Origin: Lithobates sylvaticus
Lineage: Eukaryota; Chordata; Amphibia; Anura; Ranidae
Direction: 5' to 3'
DNA length: 64,000 nucleotides
NCBI GenBank assembly: GCA_028564925.1
Contig: CM053030.1
Span: 377,364,945-377,428,944 of the forward strand
Below are positions 1 through 14,265 of the stretch, one piece after another (positions within the stretch are counted from its first letter, which is position 1; each line of letters starts with the position of its first letter). Both the position numbers and the translations under genes were made by a program. The notes below the pieces were generated by a model, which ran no database searches, had not been told where the DNA came from, and saw nothing but the letters and a program-made list of their open reading frames with translations.

Positions 1-45
1 AACCAAGGAACCCTGTGAGGTACCCTGTGATGGACTCTTTCTTCA

Positions 46-158
46 ATGAATAAATGGCATCCTTGTCACCAGGAAGCAATTAGAGAACTGCAAGAAAAAC
101 TTTCCACACTACAGACCATAAGAGGAAGATTCAGATCAAGTCTTTCATGCAGTTTCAG
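46..158 (+). CDS. Candidate host exon (partial), unidentified protein
   Basis: One frame is open from about 31 and runs without a stop to a perfect-consensus splice donor (CAG|GTGAGT, junction 158/159). The encoded tail from 73 begins EAIRELQEKLSTLQTIRGRF and ends RSSLSCSF. It has a heptad-like Leu pattern (coiled-coil flavour) followed by an Arg/Ser-rich stretch. A possible acceptor (CACCAG) lies just before 73, giving an 86-bp exon. An in-frame ATG at 46 would instead allow a first exon. The upstream pyrimidine tract is poor, which weakens the internal-exon reading. I do not recognise the protein and see no partner exon elsewhere in the window, so the next exon would lie beyond 64 kb or be too short to see. 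It could be a chance open stretch. Confidence 0.33.
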
Positions 159-1536
159 GTGAGTAATTTGGATTTTTTTTATTTAAATTTTTTTATAATA
201 ATCTGTAATTTTCTAAAGGAATTTGAAGTGGAGGGGATATTTTTTACTTGTTTTAAATACCTGGATATGAGCATGAGATTTAACATTTTGTGCACAATAG
301 GGGAATATATTCTGAGTAGCTGGTTTAGTAAATTAACTGATACTGTTTATTTAGCATACTGGATGTTCACAGAGCTTAACAAATAGAATAAAGCTGTGTT
401 TGCTTCATTCAACTACCCATACGCTTATAAAATGCAGTTTTAATACATACATGATTTGACACACTGTATAAACGCAACACAGGTTCATCTACTTCAATTC
501 TCTTTGCAGAAGTGAATTGCCTTTACTCCTTTAGTGCATAAACAACAATTTATTTACTTTTCCGTCAAGTAACCAACATGACTATTTTTACTATCATAAT
601 TACTTTAATTAAGAAAAAAAGAAAAAGAAAAAAATCAGCAGAAAATAGTTTCTCTTTATGGTACAACAACCTATCAATTTCATTGACAGCCATGTTATGG
701 GCCTGATTTACATAAGGTCTTAATTTTGCTTGTCAGTTTCAAGTAATACAACAGGGATATCTTTTCCTAATTAAATAAAATATATATATATATATATCCT
801 GCATATACACACACGCATCCTTAAAACCATATAAGTGTACATTTGGGATTTTAGAATGGAATCAGGTAATTTATATAATATTGTAAAGTAATTTCAGTGT
901 TTAATCATGTTGTCCTATTTATTGTCAATTGTTTAAGCTTTAAAATGTGTAAGTACAGTGTGTTAAAAAGAAATACTAAGATCATAGATTTACAGTAGAA
1001 CTCTAGTGAAAAATAATTTCATTTTGGGTAGAGTGGGAATATATTTTATATTCTTGTGTACATGACAAGAAGTGAAAGGTACACCTCTCCAAAAGTATGG
1101 AGAAATTCAATGTTTAACAATTGTCTCAGATGTAAAGTGCTTTTGGATTACCCTCAACATCTTTTTGGATGACAGCTGCAAAACTCTAAACGTTTGCCAA
1201 ATGGTCACCAGTACAGAAAGGGACAGGAAATGTCCCTAAGAGAGACACAGATAGCAATAAAAACCTGACTTTGATATTTCCACACTCTATAAAAATGTAA
1301 AAAGTTTCAGCTGGAGTTGTATTTTCATTTTATTTACATGATCATTCCTGGTCAGGTGAAATAGAAGATTTTTGGCATATAAAAATATCCAGTACTTTTT
1401 CCTTATCTGTTATATTACTTCCTAAAATATCTAATTCTCTAATGCTAGTTTAAAACATGTCTGGTTGATCAGGGAGATGATTGATCTTTTATTCATTTAT
1501 AGTTTTCAATAATGAAAACAGTGAATAGGCAAAGTC
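159..1536. other. AT-rich non-coding DNA, intron-like
   Basis: No open frame of note and no recognisable transposon ends. There is a short (TA)n run near 780-798. If the exon at 46-158 is real, this is the start of its intron. Confidence 0.5.
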
Positions 1537-1700
1537 CTAAGGCCACTTTCACATTGGGGCTGGGTAAAGTGCCGCTTGTTTTAGCAACGCTTTACCGCTG
1601 TTATAGCAGCGATTTTTGGCTGATAGCGGAGCACTTTTAACCCCCGATAGCGGTCAAGGAAAGGGTTAAAAGCACCCTAAAAGCGTGAATATACAAATCC
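1537..1700. repeat. MITE fragment of the 'ttcacac...ggggc' family
   Basis: It starts TAAGGCCACTTTCACATTGG and continues with GC-rich self-complementary blocks (tagcgg / ccgcta). The same vocabulary occurs in the full copy at 14266-14704. Only the left part is present, so this is a truncated copy. Confidence 0.55.
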
Positions 1701-1980
1701 AGAAATAAAGGTTGGGTCAAAGTAAACAAAGGTTTACAAGGCAGTTTTTGGTATTCAAATCGTTAAAGTGTATTTAAACCCAAAATAAAAATGTATTATT
1801 TTGCAGTTTACCAGTTCTTGGATGAGGTTGATCTCTTTTTTCTCTTTTTTAAAATCTTTTTCTCTGGTGATGCTTCGAATAGGTGATTGGAATGAATCCT
1901 GTCCCTGGATAGCTACACTCATGTCTCGACTGCATTTATGAAAGAAGCCATGGTTGCCACCGAGGCTTCAAAAATGTCAC

Positions 1981-2368
1981 TCATCACTCAGCTCAGTAGA
2001 TTTTTATTCAGCCATAAAAACAGCACAGCTCATCCCCACCTGGAGATTGCCCTTCTTTGACATTTTTCATAATCATGGAGACTCTGTGGGACTGATTTAC
2101 TAAAACTGGAGAATGCAAAATCTGGTGCAGCTGTGCATGGTAGCCAATCAGCTTCTAACAGCTTGTTAAATAAAGCTTTGACAAAACCCTGGAAGCTGAT
2201 TGATTGCTATGCAGAGCTGCACCAGATTTTGCACTTTCCAGTTTTAGTAAATCAACCCCTATATGACAAGGCCCATAATGGTGAAACATGTCAGAGAGGG
2301 GGTCTCCAGGCTGGGATGAGTTGTGTTGCTTTTATGGCTGAATACAAATTTGCTGAGCTGGGTGACAT
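1981..2368. mobile_element. Old fold-back element with hammerhead-like core (element G)
   Basis: The left arm (about 1981-2080) is the diverged reverse complement of the right arm (about 2270-2368). Both contain the blocks gagctg, ttttatggctgaata and gggatgag. The right arm starts next to GAAACATGTC (2283-2292), the 3' half of the hammerhead-like signature seen in the other fold-back elements here. The centre is occupied by a later MITE (2088-2259). Divergence between the arms suggests an old insertion. Homology beyond the arms is weak and I could not fix the outer ends. Confidence 0.55.
2088..2259. mobile_element. MITE with 'gatttactaaaactgg' terminal inverted repeats
   Basis: The ends are GATTTACTAAAACTGGAGAA and its complement ending CCAGTTTTAGTAAATC. 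The interior is an imperfect palindrome containing the block caccagattttgca in both orientations. Partial copies lie at 13853-13925, 15291-15345, 24083-24165, 30750-30842 and 31856-31893. It is inserted in the middle of fold-back element G. Confidence 0.75.
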
Positions 2369-2492
2369 CATCGCTGTGTTGCTTCTCTTTTTCTGTGAGT
2401 GCATCTTCCCAAAACGAGGCTGACACTCTATCAACTTTGCAGTGGTGAAGACTTGGTGTGGTGACTCCTGCATGACTCACTAACAGGTATTT

Positions 2493-2907
2493 TCTATACT
2501 TGATAAAATAGTTCTTAGCCTGAAAAATTTAAATTAACAAGACCACCTCATTTATAAACAGGTAAGTTGAACTATATAAAAAAAATTCCCTTGGGTCTAG
2601 ATATCTTTTAATTTATTCATACAGGTCTACACATGAGGTACATTATAAGGGCAAAGAATGACAGAGCTTTTCTTAAAAAGAAAGACTGCTGGAAGCAATG
2701 GGAAGAGGTCAGAACCAAATGTGGCCATCACAGTTGAAGTAAAGATTTTGCTTTTAAATTTAGCTGTAAATGTGTTTGAAACAGCCGAATGCTTTGACAT
2801 ATTTTATTAAAGGTATCCTCTGCTTATACTGTATATTTTTTCATCCTAAGTACTGTTTAAGTTGCCTATGTTTTCTTTTAACATTAGCATTTTAGCTATA
2901 TAAGGGC

Positions 2908-2958
<51 letters not shown>

Positions 2959-3380
2959 TTGCGTGTATTAATTCATATCTTCGTTTAAATGTGTATTTGA
3001 TTATTTTGGTAATATATTTATTAATAAACACAGTAAATGGAAGAAATTAATTTTGATTTACGCAGAAGAAATTTATGAGCCAATACGTATAATGTAATGT
3101 TGGTGGTGAGGAAAAGTGAAAACACCTTATCTCCTTGGCAAATGCCATGCATTCAATTAATTTATGAAAAGCAATTTATGATTTAAAGAACCTTTCATTA
3201 GAAACAAACTAGTAGCCATGGTAAGTAATCACACAAGTCAGTCCCTTATTGTGCAACTGATTGGCTTCTCATGCTTTTTTCTCAATTGGAAAAATTATGC
3301 TTTTCATTTGTATAGTAATCTACAATACAATATGTTATTTTTGCCAGTGTATTTAATATCATATTATTTTATTATTATAC
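2493..3380. other. Non-coding DNA with TA and poly-T runs
   Basis: Holds a (TA)n tract about 2912-2940 followed directly by poly-T. I see no gene or transposon ends. Confidence 0.45.
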
Positions 3381-3585
3381 ATGATTTATATAGCGCCAAC
3401 AGTTTACGCAGCGTTTTACTATGTATAGGGGTGGACAACACAATTACAGTACAATTCAATACAAAAGGTACAGTAGGGTGGGCGTGGGCGGGGACAGTTG
3501 TTGTTAGGTGGGTGTGGGATAGGCTTCCCTGAATAAATGAGTTTTCAGAGATCTCCTAAAGGTGGACAGGGTAGGGGCTGATTTA
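3381..3585. repeat. Dispersed-repeat fragment ('tttatatagcgcc' type)
   Basis: Contains GATTTATATAGCGCCAACAG, a core I associate with abundant amphibian dispersed repeats (possibly a LINE 3' tail or SINE). No terminal structure is visible. The open frame running through it is not protein-like. Confidence 0.35.
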
Positions 3586-3589
3586 ATAT

Positions 3590-3995
3590 TAGGGATGAGC
3601 TCGATGTTCGAGTCGAAAGTAAGTTCGACTCAAATGTTGGGTTTTCGCCTGTTCGCAGAACAGCGAACAATATGCAGTGTTCGTGGAAAATTCGAAAGCC
3701 GCCGGAACACAGTTAAAGTCTATGGGACACTAACATGAAAAATCAAAATTGCTTATTTTAAAGGCTTACAGTATATGCAAGTTATTGTCATAAAAAGCAT
3801 CTGGAAACCTAGGCCCTGTCCCAGGGAACATGTATCAATGCAAAATTGAAGTCACTTCCTGCCTATATGGATGCACTGCAGCAAAATCTGAATAACATTC
3901 TTTGGGGTGAGTTTTCTGGCGGTGACAACAGTGGACTGTGCCTGTGTAGTATGAAAGGTGTAATAACATGTGTGCTACACTGTTTGATAATAAAC
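3590..3995. repeat. Dispersed-repeat fragment ('gttcgagtcg...gaacagcgaac' type)
   Basis: Starts TTAGGGATGAGCTCGATGTT and has short gttcg/cgaac inverted motifs, then a block around 3760-3840 ending in the cagggaacatgtatcaatgc type. I recognise the style from ranid genomes. It has no coding potential. Confidence 0.4.
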
Positions 3996-4299
3996 AGTAT
4001 GGGCCATGAGATATATATCTTTATAGATATAAATTAAGTGAAAATAAAAAGTATGAAGAGAAAAAAACAAAAAAAAAGTAGCCTGATTGATGGAGGATAA
4101 TGCTGCCAACACCCGTACACCACACAGTAAATTGTTAAAAATGGTGTGGCTCTAAATCCAAAAATTTACATATATAATAGCTCTGTGATACTCATTATAA
4201 AAAATTAAAAATAAAGAATAAACAGTGCTTCAACAGCTATATGGACTCTCAATCAGTAACATAGAGGATTATCACCATACATATGTGAATATGTGAACA

Positions 4300-4367
<68 letters not shown>

Positions 4368-4375
4368 TATACATA

Positions 4376-5996
<1,621 letters not shown>

Positions 5997-6017
5997 TATA
6001 TACACAGTATATATACA

Positions 6018-6056
<39 letters not shown>

Positions 6057-6129
6057 TGTTGAAGCACTGTTTATTCTTTATTTTGTTATATTGAGTATCA
6101 CAGAGCTATTATATATTGTTTTTTTGGAT

Positions 6130-6370
6130 TTAGGCCTCTTTCACACGGCCGATCCGTTCAGATCCGCCTGTCAGTTTTTCAGGCGGACCTGAACGGATGC
6201 TCCATAGAGGTCTATGGAGCGTCGGATGTCAGCGATGTTATGTCCGCTGACATCCGACCCGCTCCGATCCGAAAAAGTGTGACGGAGGAAAAAACTATTT
6301 TTCCATTTGTCATCGGATCGGGTGACAACGGACCCTACGGCGGTCCGTCGTCACCTGATCTCCCATAGGT
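6130..6370. repeat. MITE fragment ('ttcacacggccgatccgttc' type)
   Basis: Starts TTAGGCCTCTTTCACACGGC and contains complementary blocks ggatccg/cggatc around tctatggagc. The right half is missing or degraded. It truncates the right arm of fold-back element H. Confidence 0.5.
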
Positions 6371-6504
6371 TTCCCGAGCCCTCCCATCACAGTGGGTATG
6401 TTGTCCCTCTATAAAAGGAAGTGCCAGATCATGGACATTGATGGGAGTATCACAAGATATTATGATAATATGCAAACTGTCGGCACAAAATAAATCTGTA
6501 TTAT

Positions 6505-6508
6505 AATA

Positions 6509-6539
<31 letters not shown>

Positions 6540-6541
6540 TA
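6505..6541. repeat. (AAT)n microsatellite
   Basis: About eleven near-perfect trinucleotide units. Confidence 0.85.
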
Positions 6542-6565
6542 GAATACTGATTGGAGTTACATACT

Positions 6566-7428
6566 TTAACCACCGGGCAGGTCTATTGCACAAAATGACA
6601 TACCTGTACAACGTTTCATGCAATAGATACTGTGGGCACCAGCCACCCACAATCGCTGCACAGAGGCAGATCCCCATTCTGACAGGGGACAACATGAAGA
6701 TCTGCTGTTCATAGTGAGCAGGAACCGCAATCTCTGGGTTGTCCCAGTAAGCCCATCCCCACACAGTTATTACACACCCAGGGAGCACAGTTAACCCCTT
6801 GATCACCCCCTAGTGTTAACTCCTTCCCTGCCACTGTCATTTATACATTGATCAGTGCATTTTTTTAGCACTGATCACTGTAATAATGTCACTGGTCCCC
6901 AAAAATGTCACTTGGGGTCAAATTTGTCCACCGCAATGTCGCAGTTATCCAAAAAATCGCAGATCGCCGAAATTACCAGAATAAGCATAAAAAAGTCCAT
7001 AATTCTAGCCTCTATTTTGTAGATGCTATAACTTTTTCGCAAATCAATCAATATACGCTTTTTTTTTTGCAAAAATATGTAGCAGAAAACATATTAGCCC
7101 AAACTCATGAATAAATTCTTTTTTTTATAGATATTTTTTGGGGGATATGTATTATAGCAGTAAAGTAAGTAAAAAATAATGTTTTTTTCAAAATTGTCAG
7201 TCTGTCGGTGCTATAAACAAAAAAGTTCATAGTGCAAAAAATAAAAACCGCAGAGGTGATCAAATACCACCAAAAGAAAGCTCTATTTGTGCAAAAAAAA
7301 GGACATCAATTTTGTTTGGGTACAATGTTGCACGTCCTCGCAATTGTCAGTTAAAGCGACGCAGTGCTGTATCGCAAAAAGTGGCCTTTTCATTAAGGGG
7401 ATAAATCCTTCCGGGCTGAAGTGGTTAA
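6566..7428. mobile_element. TTAACCAC-type MITE-like element, copy 1
   Basis: Ends are TTAACCACC at 6566 and complementary GGTTAA at 7428. The interior carries a block (about 7195-7365) with gtcagttaaagcgacgcagt near its end. That block recurs at 19800-20170 and, reversed, around 28620-30240. No transposase is visible, so this is a non-autonomous element with at least four more copies in the window. Confidence 0.65.
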
Positions 7429-8456
7429 TATAATCATATAAAAATGGTGACTGCAAATTATTTCAGGCACCGAAGGGCTATATAGGGCCCATGATTCCAA
7501 CTCTTGAATTCAAAGGAATTTCAGGGTTTTAAAAAGAAAAAAATGTGGCTTCAGCTTTTTTTAGCTGGAAGATGTGCAGCTCTGTACTATTTCTTTCACA
7601 TTTATCAGTATTTGTCAGTATTGATTACTCGGCAAGTATATATTTTCTCACATTTAGGTGCATTTTATACAGTGTTTTGCATGGGTGTAAACTATTTTGA
7701 GCATTTGAGGGTTTTGCCAAGGCTTGTGATAGCATTTAAAATTGATCATAGGTCACCAGAAGTTTTCACAAGCAAAGACATATATCACAACCCCTAACAG
7801 CCTAGTGTGTACAACACTATACCTGACACCTTCATTGTACTCTTGGGATGAGATCATTATTCTGCAACACTCGGACTTCCTGTACTTCCCCATATATGAT
7901 CTTTGACTTCTGTTTACTTATATATAAAGACTACATGAACTCAGGATATATAATGAACACATAGTTATGTATAAATAATACATAAGATTGCAAGAATATG
8001 TTATAAATATGGTCTTGGCAACACAGAGTGCCATGGTTTTCCTTAATATATGCTGGATTTAGCTAATACAATCTACAACATATATACTGATGGTCTAATG
8101 TACTTGATACAAAGCACAAGAATCCCATTACCATAAACAAGTCTAATATATGTATAAAGCAGCGCTACAAGAGTGCATTGTCAGAGTAGATTTATGACAG
8201 CTATAAAATAACACTGTGAAAAGCATATGAAAAATAAAGAGTCCAAATAGTGGTAAGCTTTTGGAGTAGAAAGTCATTTCCCAACCATTTATTTTATTTA
8301 TACATTGTTGACAAATGCAAAAAAAAGAGCAAACCCATGTTTGCAGTACACAAGGATAAATGTGCTACTACAATTTATACATGGTATATATGTTTTACAA
8401 GTTCAATACTAGTTCAAAGAAGCCAGTACCATCAAATGATGTATGGCAAAGATATT
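7429..8456. other. Non-coding DNA, nothing recognised
   Basis: AT-rich, with several short open frames without recognisable protein features. Confidence 0.45.
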
Positions 8457-9501
8457 TTAGCCACTTCCGGACCGCGGCATGCCGATATACGTCCTAACTT
8501 TGAAGAGGGATATCTTTGTTATGGCAGCAGCTAGCTGCCATAACCCTGGTATCCTGATCTTTGGTGGGCAGTCCGGTTTCCGATAATAGTCTCCGCTCTC
8601 TGGTGCCCTCCATCGCTTACCGGAGCCGTCGGTAGCGGCAGAGGCAATTGGATCCTTGTCTTTGCTGGGTATGGAGATAAGTGAGGGGAAGATGGCCTCC
8701 ACCCTTCTCCATACTATTGCAGGGCGGAAGGGATGTCAAAATGTCACTTCCACCCATAGCTCTTGAAGGGCCATTTATTTTTCAAATGACATGTTTTTTT
8801 TTATTGTATTTTAGTGTAAATATGAGATCTGGGGTCTTTTAAGAGGTCCTGTCATGCTTTTTTTCTATTACAAGGGATGTTTACATTCCTTGTAATAGGA
8901 AAAAAGGTGACACCATTTTTTTTAAAAAGAACAGTGTAAAAATAAAAAATAAAAGGTAAAATAAATACTCGCGTGCAGAAGCGAACACAAACGTAGGTTC
9001 GCCTGCATATAAAAATAGTGTTCAATGGGAGGTATCGCCATGATCGGTAGAGCAAGAGCAATAATTCTAGTCCTAGACCTCCTCTGTAACTCAAAACATG
9101 TAACCTGTAGAATTTTTTAAACGTTGCTTATGGAGATTTTTAAGGGTAAAAGTTTGTCGCTATTCCACAAGCAGGCACAATTTTGAAGCGTGACATGTTG
9201 AGTATCAATTTACTCTGCGTAACATTATCTTTCTCAATATAAAACAAATTGGGCTAACTTTACTGTTGTCTTATTTTTTTATTAAAAAAGTGTATTTTTT
9301 CCAAAAAAAGTGCGCTTGTAAGACCGCTGCACAAATACAGTGTGACAGAAAGTATTGCAACAACCTCCATTTTTATTCTCTAGGGTGTTAGAAAAAAAAT
9401 GTATAATGTTTGGGGGTTCTAAGTAATTTTCTAGCAAAAAAAAATGTTTTTAACTTGTAAACAACAAATCTCAGAAAGAGGCTCAGTCCTTAATTGGTTA
9501 A
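8457..9501 (+). mobile_element. TTAACCAC-type MITE-like element, copy 2
   Basis: Begins TTAGCCACTTCCGGACCGCG and ends TTGGTTAA at 9501. Its first 320 bp reappear inverted in copy 3 (9535-9917), including the palindromic block gcagcagctagctgc. No coding sequence. Confidence 0.65.
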
Positions 9502-10348
9502 AGGGGTTGTAAATGCAATAAAAATAAATGTCCATTTAAGAGCTATGGGCGGAAGTGACATTTTGACGTCGCTTCTGCCCTGCAATGATATGGATCAGAT
9601 CCTTCTCCTGGCATGACATGGAGATGAGTGAAGAGGGAGGGGAAGATGGCCCCCACTCATCTCCATGTCATGCCAGGAGAAGGATCTGATCACTCCACCG
9701 CTAAAGACGGCTCCGATAAGCGGCGGAGGGCACCGAGGCGCTGCAGGCCCTATCCCACCACCGATAAAGGTAATCTTGCGGCAAATCCACTGCAGAGACC
9801 ACTTTTAGCTGAAGAAGAGGATACCGGGGTTATGGCAGCTAGCTGCTGCCATAACAATGATACTCCTCTTCAAAGTACCGACGTAAAACTGCGGCGGGCA
9901 GTCCGTAAGTGGTTAAGGTGAAAAAACACCTGGCAGTGACCAGCCCCCCGTTTTACTTACCTGAGCCCTGTAATTTCCCAATAGTGGAGACATGCTCTTT
10001 CTCTGCCCGGGGTTCTCAGCTCTTTATTGGATAGATTGATAGCAGCGCAGCCATTGGCTCCCACTGCTGTCAATCAAATCCAATGATGCGGACACCGGGG
10101 GGCCGAGTCCGGCATTCTGCATCTATGGATGCAAATTCTGGACTCGGGAGTGCACCAGCAAGGCAACACCACAGGAGTGCACTTCTCCTAGGGGGTTATA
10201 CGATGCTGGGAGGAGCTACCAGCGCCGCCGGGGGACCCCAGAAGAGGATGATCGGGGCCACTCTGTGTAACAAACTGCACAGTAGAGGTAAGTATGACAT
10301 GTTTGTTATTTTTTTTTTTTAAACTCAAAGCTTTACAATCACTTTAAA
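9502..10348. mobile_element. MITE-like element ending 'ttacaatcactttaaag', with a nested insertion
   Basis: The left end is aaggggttgtaaatgcaata and the right end is its imperfect complement (tttacaatcactttaaag). Other copies are 24165-24498 (reversed, truncated) and 60172-60684. A piece of the TTAACCAC family (copy 3) is inserted at 9535-9917. Confidence 0.55.
9535..9917 (-). mobile_element. TTAACCAC-type element, copy 3 (5' part, inverted)
   Basis: Reverse complement of 8457-8780: complementary blocks from the ccgcgg/tacgtc region at the end through the gccataacc palindrome and the tcacttccacccatagctct block. Ends GTGGTTAA at 9917. Confidence 0.65.
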
Positions 10349-10410
10349 GCATATGTAAACCCGCAATTCAGGTATTCACACTGCTTGTATTTAAAAATGC
10401 CTTTAGAAGT

Positions 10411-10870
10411 ATTAAAGTGGTTGTAAACCCACTTTGAGAAAAAAAAAACTAACACCTGCAAGGCAAAGGCATAACGAGCTAGTATGCATAGCATACTAGC
10501 TCATTATGCAATACTCACCTGAGATCAAAGCCCTCGCTGCAGTGCCCATACACAGCACTGGCCGGTGACATCACTCCCGGGGGTTACTTCTGGGTATCGC
10601 AGCTCCGCGCTATGATTGGCCGGAGCCGCAATGACGTCACTCCCGAACATGCGCACGGGAGCTGTTCGGCAACAGCACACTCACTGAAGCAACCGGCACG
10701 TATGTGCCACTGCTTCAGTTGGCTTCAGTGCGGATGTGCCGGTGACGACGGCACATGCAAATACAGGGGATATCTCCTAAACCGTGCAGGTTTAGGAGAT
10801 ATCCTGGGCAGCTACAGGTAAGTCTTATTATAGGCTTACCTGTAGCAAAAAGTGGTCTGTAAGGGTTTAC
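10411..10870. mobile_element. MITE family 'ttaaagtggttgtaaac', copy 1
   Basis: Begins TTAAAGTGGTTGTAAACCCA. The inner signature is a hairpin, tctcctaaacc ... ggtttaggaga, next to ctacaggtaag. The same hairpin occurs at 12486-12515 and 39078-39105. GC-rich middle, no coding sequence. Confidence 0.65.
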
Positions 10871-11640
10871 GCGGATCTTTTATGTATGAATGCGGGCTGC
10901 ATTGATATTTCTTTTGCATTCACCTAGAATTCAACTTTATATAGTTGGGAAAAAACATTTATTTCCTTAGATCGTACAGATACTATGCCTAGTTATTTTG
11001 GAATGGTAAAAGTGTCTTTTGCTGGGGTTTTGTTTCACATGTATGTCTCTTACATTAGTAGTTTCCCTCAATAGGATCTATCTTCATAATTACTGTTAAA
11101 TGGTTTAGTTCTAGCAGTAGTATACTCTCTATGAAAGCTACACAGCTTAAACGCAGAATAACTAAAATACACAGTGCTGTCTTCTTCTTCTGCTACTGTA
11201 CATCTGTTTCCATGTTGGAATGTGGTTATTGAACATGATTTTCAGTTGAATTTACCTTGGCATATGTCCCTATTGTGCAAAATGTGCATGTAAGCCCACT
11301 GAGAATAAGAGCATTAGGCAGCACTTTTGTTTGTTCCGTTCCTATATACACAGACAGGTACATAAATTGAACCAGGTAACTGCCTAGGCAGCTTTTTACA
11401 TGAAGCCATTAACACTATAGGATGCTAACCTTAATAAATTACATTTAAGGGATATGATTATGTTGAATTTATGAGGTGGACAGATGCTTCAATTGAACTG
11501 TTTATCTACATTAAATACAGTACAGAGCATATTTTAGTACAAGGATAGGCTGACCTGCGGAAGAATTTGAACTGTGTCTCGAAACAAACCGCCAACCAGA
11601 TGGCACAGAAGGGTCACTTATTTCTTACAGTATCTTATCA
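10871..11640. other. Non-coding DNA, nothing recognised
   Basis: No repeats with clear ends and no convincing exon. Low-complexity only at the right edge. Confidence 0.45.
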
Positions 11641-11656
11641 AATATTAAGCAAGAAA

Positions 11657-12026
<370 letters not shown>

Positions 12027-12027
<1 letters not shown>

Positions 12028-12300
12028 GGGCTTTTTTGTTGCAGGAACTAGGGGGAACTCCACCACCTCTGGCTCAGGTCTTCTGCTCCCTGCTTACCAC
12101 TATCACTTGGTAACACTGAAGTCCAGCTTCTGCGTTTACAAGTGATAGCTTATCTCCCAGTAGGTCAGATCTCCTGCGCAGATCCCACTGAGTGCCGGAC
12201 AGGGACAAGGGAGATACAGAACAGGTGACCAGGGTTCAGTGCAGTCATGGGCAGGAGAGGGTGCGTGTTAGGCTGCACCCTCTGTGGTCTCCATTCTTTC
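12027..12300. repeat. hAT-like MITE fragment ('cagggcttttttg' end)
   Basis: Starts CAGGGCTTTTTTGTTGCAGG followed by ggaactccaccacctctggc, a layout I associate with abundant hAT-type non-autonomous elements. The right end is not identified. Confidence 0.35.
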
Positions 12301-12405
12301 CCTGGTGACCAGTTGTTGATGCCCCTACTGCATGATCTCCCTTGAAAGTAACTGTAGTATAGTATAGTATGCTGGGAGGTACTACAGGCAGATAGGTGCT
12401 TCAGC

Positions 12406-12866
12406 TTAAAGTGGTTGTATAGTCAAAAATATAACTTTTACCTACAGGTAAGCCTATAATAAGGCTTACCTGTAGGTAAAAAAAATATCTCCTAAACCTG
12501 TACGGTTTAGGAGATATTCCCCGTGCAATGCGCCGCTGACTGCAGTGGCGCATGCGCACGGGGGATTCTCGGCTGAAGGGCCGGCAGAATCCGAACCCTG
12601 CCGGGAAGAAGTCTCCCGTGCGCATGCGCGGGAGTGACGACATCGTGGCTCCAGCCACTCACAGCGCTGGAGTCGCGATACCCGGAAGACATGCTGAGGC
12701 AACATGTCAGCGACCTCGGCGTGGACCAGGTGAGTTACCGACGCTTCGTTCTAAGGTAAGTATTTCATAATGAGCTAGTATGCGGTGCATACTAGCTCAT
12801 TATGCCTTTTCCTTTACAGGTGTTAAAAAAAAAAAAAAAGTTCAGCGGCTTTACTACCGCTTTAAT
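12406..12866. mobile_element. MITE family 'ttaaagtggttgt', copy 2
   Basis: Left end TTAAAGTGGTTGTATAG, right end ACTACCGCTTTAAT (imperfect complement). It contains the same tctcctaaacc/ggtttaggaga hairpin and the block gctagtatg...catactagc as copy 1 (10411-10870), in the opposite internal orientation. Confidence 0.65.
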
Positions 12867-13019
12867 ATTGCAACAAAGGTAAGAAATATGACAGATTGTG
12901 GAGCCTTTAAGGAAGGGGGAGAAGATGAGGGCAGTGGAGGGAGGGGTTGTATGCAGAGGAAAAAGCTACTATTTGATGCCATTTGGCAGGTATGTGTGTG
13001 TGGCTGGCACGGTTGAGTT

Positions 13020-13850
13020 CCTGCACCTATTCTGAGAGAAAAAAAGGCCTATATGTATATATAACCGGCACTTTTTTAAGGATTGTCAGATTACCAGTAA
13101 ATGGGACTGGGATAACATAATTTCAGCTATGCTTGGCTGAAAAACGTAAGTAGCAAGCAGATAGGCTATCTCACTTGTGTGCATCTCAAATTCTACTTTT
13201 TAGATTCTACTGGAGTCAACCTTTAATAACATTCAGCAGTTGGATTTAAACACCTAGACCATCTTTGTTTATTTACATAACTTACTTATATCTCAGACAA
13301 AAAATCAGAGACAATACCACCCTAGTCTTCTACAATAGAATGGTAATGCATCATAAATGTATACATTATTTATATAACAGAGGGAGATTTACAATACTAT
13401 ACATCAACTGCAATGAGGTACTCAGTTCAGATGCTTCACTTTATTGCCTCACATTATGTAATTTACTTAAGGCCAGAAAGGGTCATTAATTCCTAAATTA
13501 TATATAGAACAGGTGACATAACCTCTCGATTATTGGCAGAAAGATATGTCAACTTGAGCAGCTTTGGGATTAGTCTCTTCGGTGTGAAACAAAAATTGAT
13601 CTTTACACCAGGTACACAAGCCGATTATAATGAGTAGACAAGTGATTGCACATTATAAAACAAAGGTCACAACAAAGGTGAATGTCAATGTAATAGTTGA
13701 TGCACATCTCAAATTGCCCTTTTTTTTTTTTTTAATGCTGAGAACAAATTTGTCATTATTTAAAGAATTGCATTTTTTTGCTTTTTATCATTAAAACCAC
13801 CATTTCCTTTGCCAATGCTAGCAGAAACTACTACCAAATATGAACTTATT
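13020..13850. other. Non-coding DNA, nothing recognised
   Basis: AT-rich. A poly-T run near 13720. No convincing exon. Confidence 0.45.
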
Positions 13851-13852
13851 GG

Positions 13853-13925
13853 GGGGGATTTACTAAAACTGGAGCACACAGAATCTGTTGCAGCTGTGCA
13901 TAATAACCAATCGGCTTCTATATTC
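13853..13925. repeat. Half copy of the 'gatttactaaaactgg' MITE
   Basis: Left half only (GGGGATTTACTAAAACTGGA onward to ccaatcggcttcta), compared with the whole copy at 2088-2259. Followed by a further unnamed repeat-like block (aattaaagtgtaactccac) to about 14250. Confidence 0.6.
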
Positions 13926-14265
13926 ATCTTCTTGACACCTTGATCAATTAAAGTGTAACTCCACTTTTGTTGAGAAAATAAACATTCACCTCTGGGTGAT
14001 CTATGTACATTGCAAGGATTATAACAACGTTTATTGCAGATTCCTACCTTTTGTTATTCTGAAGAAATCCCTCTGTGCTTGTCTGTGCCTCTCTTCTGAG
14101 TGAGTCTAATGGAAGGGGTTTCATAATTAACTGTCAGGTGTGAAGCTGCAGGGCACTATTGAGGAAATCTGCTGGGCCTGCGTCCCTTTAGACATGCTCT
14201 TATTGAAAGTATCTCACCAAAAATAAAATTTTTGTTGCAAGGGATGCCTGAAATCTGACTTGTAT

